From an uncultured Prevotella sp. (GTDB lineage: Bacteria > Bacteroidota > Bacteroidia > Bacteroidales > Bacteroidaceae): a DNA stretch of 10,396 nucleotides. Positions 3,661 through 10,396 of this stretch are shown here, in pieces. The notes beneath the pieces are model-generated. The model was not told the DNA's origin, made no database searches, and saw nothing but the letters and a program-made list of their open reading frames with translations. Each line of letters begins with the position of its first letter. The first letter of the stretch is position 1. The translations under genes were made by a program, and so were the position numbers. The stretch lies in assembly GCA_905198745.1 (NCBI GenBank), contig CAJKDU010000058.1, positions 1-10,396 on the forward strand, written 5' to 3'.

Positions 3661-6171
3661 GTGGAGCGGACTTTTGAAAAGAAAATGAAGTTGGTGGGAC
3701 AGAAATTCTACAACACCAAGTCATTGACCCCCTCGGCAGAGGAGACAGAAGCGTTGAAGTTTCTCTATGCCTACATGCCTTTGGCGGATGTGACCGACTA
3801 TTCCACCGCTTTTTTCCTTGACAATGTGCGTGCCTCGTTGACGGCTCGCCGTGAGATGCCTTGGGGAAACAAGGTGCCGGAACTGCTGTTCCGCCACTTC
3901 GTTCTGCCCATGCGTGTGAATAATGAGAACCTCGACAGTGCCCGTGTGGTGTTCTATCGTGCGCTGAAGGACCGCGTTCGCGGACTGAGTATGACAGACG
4001 CCGTGCTTGAAGTCAATCACTGGTGCCATGAGCACGTCACCTATCAACCTGCCGATGCCCGCACCTCGGCTCCTCTTGCCACGATGCGCACCGCTCTTGG
4101 CCGCTGTGGAGAGGAGAGCACCTTCCTGGTGGCGGCACTGCGGTCTGTCGGCATTCCCGCCCGGCAAGTCTACACTCCCCGATGGGCGCACACGGACGAC
4201 AACCATGCCTGGGTGGAAGCTTGGGCTGACGGCAAGTGGCATTTCTTGGGAGCTTGTGAGCCGGAGCCTGTTCTCGACTTGGCTTGGTTCAACGCGCCAG
4301 TGTCGCGAGCCATGCTCACCCACACCAAGGCCTTTGGCGACTATCGGGGACCCGAGGAGGTGCTCTTGCGCACGTCCAACTATACTGAAATCAATTTGAT
4401 AGGCAACTATGCCAAGTCTGCCCGCATCGATTTCCATGTCGTGGATGCCAACGGAAAGCCTGTCCCGGGGGCAAGGGTGGATTTCAAGATATACAATTAT
4501 GCAGAATATTGCCCGGTGGTGACCAAATATGCCGACGCGCAGGGCAAGACCTTTTTGACTGCCGGCTTGGGTGACATGATTGTCTGGGCTTCTTCGGGTG
4601 GGAGATATGGCTTTGCCAAGGTGTCTTTCGGCAAGGATAGGGTGGTGGACATCCACCTTGACCATTCGGCGAAGACGCAACCGGAGATGGAAAAACTGGC
4701 GTTCGACATTGTTCCGCCACCAGAGAAAGCCGTGATGCCGGAGGTGACGGCAGCGCAACTTGCCAACAACAAGATGCGCTTGGCACAAGAGGACTCCATT
4801 CGCAATGCCTATGTTTCCACCTTTTATAATAAGGAGACAGCAGCCAAGGCGCTTTCCGACTGCGGACTGCCTGAATTGTTGGCGCCTTGTCTGGTGAAGG
4901 CAAGGGGAAACCATGCGGTGATTCTCGATTTCCTGGTTCGGCATCGGGACAATCTCAAGCGGGCGGTGACCTTGTTGGCCACGCTCACCGACAAGGATTT
5001 GCGCGATATGCCGACGGAAATCTTGGAGGATAGCTATCTTGCTGATGGCGACCAGTTGTCGCCCCGTGTGGAGGACGAGATGATCATCCGCCCCTATAAG
5101 CAATATCTCTCCAAGGTGTTCAGCAAGAAGCAAGTGGAGGCATTCCGTGCCGATCCGTCGCTGCTCGTGGCGTGGACACGACGGAACATTCGGCTCAATC
5201 CCGACACACAGGCATTAGAAATAGCCCAAACGCCGGTTGGCGTCTGGCAGAGCCGTTTGACAGACCGCAGATCGCGCAAGATCTTCTTTGTCAGCATGGC
5301 GCGCAGCCTCAACATCGAGGCGCGTGAGGACTATGTGACCAAGAAGGTGCAATATCGCCACAACGGTGTGTGGACGGATGTCGACTTTGACGGTATCTCC
5401 CATGCGCAAGCCAGCAAGGGCACGGTGAAGATTGTCTATCAAGACAAGGGCGCGGTGGACGATCCGAAATATTATTATCATTTCACGCTGACCCGCATCA
5501 ATCCCGACGGTACCACCACGCTTCTTGAGTATCCCGAGGACGGAACAACTTGGAGCAAGAATTTCAGCCAGGGCGTGGAGATGGACCCTGGTGTCTATCT
5601 GCTCACCACGGGCACCCGACTCGCCAATGGCAGTGTACTCGCCTCGTCACGCTTGTTCCAAGTGTCTCCCGATGCCACAACCACGGTTGATTTGACCATG
5701 CGCACATCGCAGACCGATGTCTGTGTCATCGGGTCGTTCAACTCTGAAAGCACATTCCGCCCTGTAGACGGCGCGACAAAGACCATTCTCTCGCAGACCG
5801 GACGCGGCTATTTTGTGGTTGGACTCATCGGAGTGGGGCAGGAACCGACCAACCACACGCTGCGGGATATCGCCAAGGTGGCGGAAGCGTTTGAGAAGTG
5901 GAACCGCCCGGTATTGCTGCTCTTTGAGAATGAGACGGAGGCACGGAAGTTCCGCAAGGAAGATTTCGCCGGACTGCCTTCCTCAGTGGTCTATGGTATC
6001 GATACCGACGGCGCTATCCGCCAGCAGATAGCCGCCAATATGAAGTTGGCCAATGCCCATCAGCTTCCCATTTTCTTCATCGCCGACACCTTCAACCGTG
6101 TCGTCTTCCTCTCACAAGGCTACACCATCGGCTTGGGAGAGCAAATGGAGAAAGTGTTGAGACAATTATAA
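3661..6171 (+). CDS. Transglutaminase-like protein with C-terminal thioredoxin fold, likely exported; 5' end damaged
   Basis: From the first usable start (GTG 3661) the protein has 836 residues. A transglutaminase-like papain fold spans about 105-215: Cys149 in LGRCGEES, His182 in DNHAWVEAW, then GKWHFLGACEPEP, which should supply the third acidic residue. About 254-335 is an Ig/CnaB-like beta domain (FHVVDANGKPVPGARVDF). Residues 340-690 are an all-family middle region I cannot name. About 695-836 look like a thioredoxin fold with the cis-proline at about 803 (LPIFFIAD), but no CxxC. Bacteroidetes have large periplasmic proteins of this layout; the substrate is unknown. Homology seems to start before GTG 3661 (APTHFITDDGYRAG), but no ATG/GTG/TTG lies in frame back to the stop at 3457, and a signal-peptide-like stretch sits in another frame. 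The gene may therefore be a recent pseudogene, or the sequence may hold an indel. A hairpin terminator follows. Confidence 0.85.
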   Translation: MERTFEKKMKLVGQKFYNTKSLTPSAEETEALKFLYAYMPLADVTDYSTAFFLDNVRASLTARREMPWGNKVPELLFRHFVLPMRVNNENLDSARVVFYRALKDRVRGLSMTDAVLEVNHWCHEHVTYQPADARTSAPLATMRTALGRCGEESTFLVAALRSVGIPARQVYTPRWAHTDDNHAWVEAWADGKWHFLGACEPEPVLDLAWFNAPVSRAMLTHTKAFGDYRGPEEVLLRTSNYTEINLIGNYAKSARIDFHVVDANGKPVPGARVDFKIYNYAEYCPVVTKYADAQGKTFLTAGLGDMIVWASSGGRYGFAKVSFGKDRVVDIHLDHSAKTQPEMEKLAFDIVPPPEKAVMPEVTAAQLANNKMRLAQEDSIRNAYVSTFYNKETAAKALSDCGLPELLAPCLVKARGNHAVILDFLVRHRDNLKRAVTLLATLTDKDLRDMPTEILEDSYLADGDQLSPRVEDEMIIRPYKQYLSKVFSKKQVEAFRADPSLLVAWTRRNIRLNPDTQALEIAQTPVGVWQSRLTDRRSRKIFFVSMARSLNIEAREDYVTKKVQYRHNGVWTDVDFDGISHAQASKGTVKIVYQDKGAVDDPKYYYHFTLTRINPDGTTTLLEYPEDGTTWSKNFSQGVEMDPGVYLLTTGTRLANGSVLASSRLFQVSPDATTTVDLTMRTSQTDVCVIGSFNSESTFRPVDGATKTILSQTGRGYFVVGLIGVGQEPTNHTLRDIAKVAEAFEKWNRPVLLLFENETEARKFRKEDFAGLPSSVVYGIDTDGAIRQQIAANMKLANAHQLPIFFIADTFNRVVFLSQGYTIGLGEQMEKVLRQL

Positions 6172-6174
6172 CCC

Positions 6175-6216
6175 TACGGGGACTTGCGTGTCTTGGCGGG
6201 CACACGGGTCCCCGTA
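6175..6216 (+). terminator. Terminator-like hairpin after the transglutaminase gene
   Basis: TACGGGGAC (6175-6183) pairs perfectly with GTCCCCGTA (6208-6216), and an inner CGTGT/ACACG stem (6187-6191 with 6202-6206) extends it. It begins 4 nt after the stop codon. The following TAATATTTGTTG is only moderately T-rich, so intrinsic termination is probable but not certain. Confidence 0.6.
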
Positions 6217-6269
6217 ATATTTGTTGCGTTAGGTGGAATAGGGTATTTCAGAGAGGATAATGCACGTCT

Positions 6270-6287
6270 TGTGGACGATATTCCACA
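6270..6287. promoter_or_regulatory. Palindrome upstream of the GH95 promoter
   Basis: TGTGGA-N6-TCCACA is a perfect inverted repeat 20 bp upstream of the -7 element, covering the expected -33 region. A related AGGTGGAATA at 6231-6240 is complementary, with a 2-bp gap, to TATTCCACACCT at 6279-6290, so a longer imperfect inverted repeat overlaps it. It is a candidate operator or activator site; the regulator is unknown. Confidence 0.4.
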
Positions 6288-6307
6288 CCTATTGTATGGA
6301 TTGTCCC

Positions 6308-6315
6308 TACTTTTG
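6308..6315 (+). promoter_or_regulatory. Probable -7 element of the GH95 promoter
   Basis: TACTTTTG matches TAnnTTTG exactly and lies 53 bp before the GH95 ATG. A -33 TTTG at the usual distance is missing (ACACCT is there instead), which fits an activator-dependent promoter given the palindrome at 6270-6287. Confidence 0.5.
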
Positions 6316-6368
6316 CGGAACAATTTGCAGATAACTCTAAAAGTATAACCCAATCAAACGTAACATTT

Positions 6369-9300
6369 ATGAACAAACTGACGACTTCTTTACGTCAACT
6401 GGCGGTTCTCTTATTGGCGCTGTTTGCCACTCATGGAACCATCAGTGCCGCCCAGCAATCGGCGGTGGCGTCCTGGATTTTCTCCGAAGGATGGGACGCT
6501 GAAGGCACGGGGTCTGTCATCACCTACACTCCAGACGGGAGCGGATGGCAGTCACTGTCCAATGTGGCTTGGGCAACCAAGCAGCCCATTTTCTTGCCAA
6601 ACACGTGTGCTGGTGTGCAGTCTGCCTATCAGCTCACCCTCAAGACCAGCGATGGCAAATGGGAAGTGAAGCAGAGCAAGGACAGCTATTTGCTCCGACT
6701 GAACACAGCCTCCACCAACAAGTTTACCGCTCCTGCCGACTATGCCGACGGCAGTAAGCACGACCAGTATTTCGAGGCAAGTTTCCCGACCACCAACCTC
6801 AACAATGTGAACATCAATTTCTCCATTGGCGACGGCTCCAGCAGTGCCACCCATTTCGGTGTGGTCTATTCTGTCGATGGCGGAACCACATGGAAGACCC
6901 TCTCAGACTATGTGGCAGGAAGCCGTTGGAACACCTATAATGAAGGCAAATACAGTCTCTCTGCCGACAACAAGGAGAAGGTCATCGTGCGCATTCTGAT
7001 CAAGAGCGCGACGAAGAACAGCAACTACAATCTCAAATATTTCAATGTTCTCGCCGACGACCACCAGGCTCCGGTGCTCAAGAACACCCGTCCTGTCAAC
7101 CTGGCGACCGATGTGGTGACGAGCGGCAAGGTGCTGCTCACCTATGATGAGGCCATCAAGATGAGTGCCTCAGCCAAAGGCAAGTTCACCAATCTGAAGA
7201 CCAATGCCGCGACTTATGTCACTCCCGTCGTGACAGGCAATGTGGCTTGCTTCACCTACAGCGGATTGGACAAGAGCTGTGACTACAGCTTTGAGTTGCC
7301 AGCCAAGAGCGTGTCCGACCTTGCGGGCAACGTGAACAATGAGGTGGCGAAACTCACCTTTACCACTGCTGCCACCGACCCCATCAAGGCTCCGACCATC
7401 GAGAGCAAGAACCATCTGTGGTATAACAAACCCGCCAACTTCTGGGAAGAAGCTCTGCCTCTGGGCAATGGCCGTTTGGGCGTGATGCACTCGGGAGGCG
7501 TGGCTTGCGACACCCTGCAACTCAATGAGGACACCTTTTGGGATCAAGGACCGAACACCAACTACAATGCCAATGCGAAGAATGTGCTCAAACAAGTGCA
7601 GAATGGCATCTTCGCCAAGAATTATGCCTCTGTGCAAGACCTTGCTGTGAAGAACTGGATGTCGCAAGGCTCACACGGCGCTTCTTATCGTGCGGCAGGT
7701 GTCGTGCTCCTCGGTTTCCCTGGCCAGCGTTTCGACTATACAGAACAGGCACAGACCAGCGATGCGGTCGATGCCCAAGGCTATGTGCGCTATCTCGACA
7801 TGAACACCGCCACCAGTCATGTGGACTATCATGTGGACGGCGTGGGCTACAAGCGCACGGTCTTCACCTCTTTTAAAGACAATGTGACCGTGGTGCGTCT
7901 GGAGGCCGACCAAGCCGGCAAACTCAATTTCAACGTTTGCTACACAGGTTGCAACAAGTCGAACATCGAGAAGCTCCTGACCAACACGCTCTATGACAAC
8001 CACACCATCAAAGCCACGATGGGTCCTGCCCGCGACAAGTGTGAGAATGTGACCAATGTGCTCAATCTCTGCACCTACATCCGTGTGCTCGACTGTGATG
8101 GAACCATCAAGAACGGCAAGACGCAAGTCTATGCTCAGGGCACTTGTGGAGCGGCAGCCAATGCTCCACAACTCCAGATTGAGGGTGCCACCCATGCGAC
8201 CATCATCATCTCACAAGCCACCAACTTCAAGAAATATAATGATGTGAGTGGCGATGCCAGCGCCACAGCCCTTGCTTACCTCACAGCCTACGAGGCCCAG
8301 AACAAGGACTATGTCACCACGCTCGCCAACCACGAGACCGTATACAAAGACCAGTTCGACCGTGTGGACCTCGACCTCTCCGGCAATGCTGCCCAGGAAG
8401 CCAAGGATACGGAAACCCGCATCAAGGAGTTCCACAAGGTGGTAGACCCACAGCTCGCAGCCAACTATTTCCAGTTTGGCCGCTACCTGCTCATCTCTTC
8501 CTCTCAGCCCGGCACACAACCAGCCAACTTGCAGGGCATTTGGAACCCCGATGCCCGTCAGTATCCGGCATGGGACTCCAAGTACACTTCCAACATCAAT
8601 GTGGAAATGAACTATTGGCCTGCCGAGGTGACCAACCTGGCAGAGTGTCATGAACCATTCATCAATCTGATAAAGGATGTCAGCGTGACCGGTGCCGAGA
8701 CTGCCGAGAAGATGTATGGCGTGCGGGGTTGGACACTCCACCACAACACCGACATTTGGCGCACCACAGGTGCGGTGGACAACGGCACCGTGGGCGTATG
8801 GCCTACCTGCAACGCATGGTTCTGCTCACACCTTTGGGAACATTATCTGTACTCTGGCGACAAGACTTATCTTGCAGACGTTTACCCCGTGATGAAGGGG
8901 GCGGTAGAGTTCTTCCAGGATTTCCTCGTGAAAGACCCGAACACTGGTTACATGGTGGTATGCCCAAGCAATTCTCCTGAAAACCATCCGGGTATCGGCA
9001 CCTACACCAAGAGTGACGGCACGACAGCCAACATCGCTCTCTTCGGTGGCATCGCCATGGACAACCAGATGGTCTATGACCTGCTGAAGAACACGGCGCT
9101 TGCAGCCCGCGCTCTTGGCAAGGATACTGACTTCGCCGATGCACTCGACGCACTCAAGGCTAAGATTACTCCTTGGAAGATTGGTAAATACGGACAGGTG
9201 CAGGAATGGCAGGAAGACTGGGACAAGGAGACCTCTTCCCACCGTCACCTCTCTCATCTCTGGGGAGCCTATCCTGGCAATCAGGTTTCTCCCTATGAGA

Positions 9301-10097
9301 ATCCGACCCTCTATCAGGCAGTTCACAAGAGTCTTGTCGGTCGTGGAGACGCAGCCCGTGGATGGTCCATGGGATGGAAAGAGGCTCAGTGGGCACGTAT
9401 GCTTGATGGCGATCATGCCATGAAGATTCTGAAGAACCAACTCGTGCTGCTCGATCCCAATGTGACCATCAGTTCTTCCGATGGCGGTTCTTATGCCAAT
9501 ATGTTTGACGCTCATCCACCATTCCAGATTGACGGAAACTTCGGCGCCACAGCGGCTATTGCCGAGATGCTCGTTCAGTCGCATGCCGGATTCCTCCATG
9601 TGCTGCCCGCCCTTCCTTCAGATTGGAAGAACGGTGGCGAGGTGAAAGGTCTGCGTTCCCGTGGTGGCTTTGTGGTCACCGACTTGAAGTGGCAGAACGG
9701 CAAGGTGGTGTCGCTGAAGATCAAGTCTACGCTTGGCGGCAACCTCCGTTTGCGTACAGCCACAGCCTTGACCCAAGCAGACGGTTCGGCTCTGACGGCT
9801 GCCAAGGGCGAGAACACCAACCCACTCATGCAGCCTTACGGCACACCGGATCCTATCGTGAAGGACAAGAGCAAGATTCCGTCCACTACATTGGCCAAGA
9901 CCTATCTCTACGACATCCCGACCACAGCCGGTGAGGAAATCACCCTTGTGGGTGCTGATGCCACAGGCATAGAGACGGTTGAAAACGCTGCAGCTCAAGC
10001 TGCCGTTAACGACAACTATTACAATGTCAGTGGACAGCGTGTCAACGAGTCCTATCACGGCATTGTATTGCATAACGGAAAGAAATATGTGAAATAG
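6369..10097 (+). CDS. GH95 family alpha-L-fucosidase/alpha-L-galactosidase, exported, multidomain
   Basis: The protein has 1242 residues from ATG 6369. A signal peptide covers 1-27 (LAVLLLALFATHGTISA). About 28-230 is a beta-sandwich accessory domain, and about 233-335 an SbsA/Big_5-like Ig domain (DLAGNVNNEVAKLTFTT). The GH95 part starts near 348 (LWYNKPANFWEEALPLGNGR) and runs to about 1195: N-terminal beta domain, (alpha/alpha)6 barrel, C-terminal beta domain. Matching Bifidobacterium AfcA, I see Asn742 and Asn744 (SNINVEMNYW), Glu871 (SPEN) as general acid and Asp1055 (DGNFG). Family members cleave terminal alpha-1,2-fucose or alpha-L-galactose by inversion. The residue two before the first Asn is Thr740, where AfcA has His419, which bears on specificity. 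The tail 1212-1242 (YYNVSGQRVN...NGKKYVK) resembles C-terminal sorting tails of Prevotella secreted enzymes. Ordinary GH95 proteins have about 750-900 residues; the excess is the two N-terminal domains. It has its own promoter and terminator. Confidence 0.95.
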   Translation: MNKLTTSLRQLAVLLLALFATHGTISAAQQSAVASWIFSEGWDAEGTGSVITYTPDGSGWQSLSNVAWATKQPIFLPNTCAGVQSAYQLTLKTSDGKWEVKQSKDSYLLRLNTASTNKFTAPADYADGSKHDQYFEASFPTTNLNNVNINFSIGDGSSSATHFGVVYSVDGGTTWKTLSDYVAGSRWNTYNEGKYSLSADNKEKVIVRILIKSATKNSNYNLKYFNVLADDHQAPVLKNTRPVNLATDVVTSGKVLLTYDEAIKMSASAKGKFTNLKTNAATYVTPVVTGNVACFTYSGLDKSCDYSFELPAKSVSDLAGNVNNEVAKLTFTTAATDPIKAPTIESKNHLWYNKPANFWEEALPLGNGRLGVMHSGGVACDTLQLNEDTFWDQGPNTNYNANAKNVLKQVQNGIFAKNYASVQDLAVKNWMSQGSHGASYRAAGVVLLGFPGQRFDYTEQAQTSDAVDAQGYVRYLDMNTATSHVDYHVDGVGYKRTVFTSFKDNVTVVRLEADQAGKLNFNVCYTGCNKSNIEKLLTNTLYDNHTIKATMGPARDKCENVTNVLNLCTYIRVLDCDGTIKNGKTQVYAQGTCGAAANAPQLQIEGATHATIIISQATNFKKYNDVSGDASATALAYLTAYEAQNKDYVTTLANHETVYKDQFDRVDLDLSGNAAQEAKDTETRIKEFHKVVDPQLAANYFQFGRYLLISSSQPGTQPANLQGIWNPDARQYPAWDSKYTSNINVEMNYWPAEVTNLAECHEPFINLIKDVSVTGAETAEKMYGVRGWTLHHNTDIWRTTGAVDNGTVGVWPTCNAWFCSHLWEHYLYSGDKTYLADVYPVMKGAVEFFQDFLVKDPNTGYMVVCPSNSPENHPGIGTYTKSDGTTANIALFGGIAMDNQMVYDLLKNTALAARALGKDTDFADALDALKAKITPWKIGKYGQVQEWQEDWDKETSSHRHLSHLWGAYPGNQVSPYENPTLYQAVHKSLVGRGDAARGWSMGWKEAQWARMLDGDHAMKILKNQLVLLDPNVTISSSDGGSYANMFDAHPPFQIDGNFGATAAIAEMLVQSHAGFLHVLPALPSDWKNGGEVKGLRSRGGFVVTDLKWQNGKVVSLKIKSTLGGNLRLRTATALTQADGSALTAAKGENTNPLMQPYGTPDPIVKDKSKIPSTTLAKTYLYDIPTTAGEEITLVGADATGIETVENAAAQAAVNDNYYNVSGQRVNESYHGIVLHNGKKYVK

Positions 10098-10139
10098 TCG
10101 AGGTAAGAAGAAAAGGATAGCCACGATTGTTCGCTATGT

Positions 10140-10179
10140 GTTCCCCTCTGCCATAAGCAGTGGGGAACTTTTCTTTTCT
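10140..10179 (+). terminator. Rho-independent terminator after the GH95 gene
   Basis: GTTCCCC (10140-10146) pairs with GGGGAAC (10162-10168). An inner CTGC/GCAG stem (10048 bp would be outside; the pair is 10148-10151 with 10157-10160) closes a CATAA loop, with one T-T mismatch between stems. TTTTCTTTTCT follows at 10169-10179. It lies 42 nt after the stop codon. Confidence 0.9.
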
Positions 10180-10183
10180 AATC

Positions 10184-10311
10184 AAGCCGTTTGCGATGTC
10201 TAACTAAGCCACTTAGACATCCTAAATAAGTCACTTACGATGCCTATCTAAGCCATTTTGCAAGTCTATCCAGGCCATTGGGAAACCCTTGAGGCCGCTT
10301 GGAAAGCAATC
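10184..10311. repeat. Six degenerate 20-22 bp tandem repeats
   Basis: Units start at 10184, 10206, 10228, 10250 (22 bp each), 10272 and 10292 (20 bp each). Each begins with ARGYC followed by RYTT or a close variant, for example AAGCCACTTAGACATCC and AAGTCACTTACGATGCC. The first four units are closest to each other and the last two are diverged. The array starts right after the GH95 terminator. There are no conserved repeats separated by unique spacers, so it is not CRISPR. Confidence 0.75.
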
Positions 10312-10379
10312 TATACCTTATAATTAGGAAACAGAGGCAAGAAACTTTTTCAATAAGTTCTCCAAACTCACTCAAAATA

Positions 10380-10387
10380 CAAAGATA
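10380..10387 (-). promoter_or_regulatory. Possible leftward -7 element at the window edge
   Basis: On the minus strand TATCTTTG matches TAnnTTTG exactly and equals the -7 elements at 1625 and 1660. Its -33 box would lie beyond the window, and no gene follows on the minus strand within the window, so it may be chance or drive a non-coding RNA across the repeats. Confidence 0.25.
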
Positions 10388-10396
10388 AACGCTATC

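Noticed and set aside
3605..3690. ATG at 3605 as start of the transglutaminase gene
   Set aside because: It is out of frame and meets a stop after 27 codons.
3721..5133. 470-residue leftward frame inside the transglutaminase gene
   Set aside because: It is antisense to a protein with recognisable domain motifs and has no domain pattern of its own; long antisense frames are common in GC-rich genes.
10184..10311. CRISPR array
   Set aside because: The units are contiguous and degenerate, with no conserved repeat separated by unique spacers and no cas gene nearby.

Overview
The window looks like a chromosomal segment of a Bacteroidales bacterium, most likely a Prevotella-type species. Three things suggest this: promoters of the Bacteroidetes form (TTTG, about 20 nt, TAnnTTTG), a GH95 enzyme with a Prevotella-style C-terminal tail ending in NGKKYVK, and small proteins that I recognise as Bacteroidetes types. 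This is from sequence reading only; no database search was made.

Positions 1 to about 2990 look like the immunity and early end of a Mu-like transposable prophage, lying in reverse orientation. From right to left there is an S24 (LexA/CI-type) repressor reading rightward (1725-2411), a control region with two face-to-face promoters (1601-1691), a long purine-biased leader on the minus strand (805-1654), a small helix-turn-helix protein reading leftward (418-804), and the first 66 codons of a protein resembling the N-terminal DNA-binding domain of MuA-type transposases (1-199). The order repressor, Ner/Cro-like regulator, transposase matches phage Mu. Copies of one operator-like sequence lie in the leftward early promoter, over the repressor start codon, inside the repressor gene and just upstream of the small HTH gene. 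To the right of the repressor, 2412-2987 is non-coding and full of short direct repeats, and is where the end of the element would be expected.

Positions 2988-3660 hold one small leftward gene of unknown function, with a palindrome at its promoter, and a gene-poor stretch. The boundary between element and host is not visible directly.

Positions 3661-10179 hold two rightward chromosomal genes for exported proteins. The first is a transglutaminase-like protein with a C-terminal thioredoxin fold; its start codon and signal peptide look damaged. The second is a 1242-residue GH95 family glycoside hydrolase with two extra N-terminal domains, an intact GH95 active site and a C-terminal sorting-like tail. 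Each gene is followed by a terminator-like hairpin, and the GH95 gene has its own promoter and a nearby palindrome. Downstream is a short array of degenerate 20-22 bp repeats.

The most interesting part is the repressor/early control region: overlapping convergent promoters, several operator copies, a sharp base-composition switch inside the repressor gene, and an unusually long structured leader.
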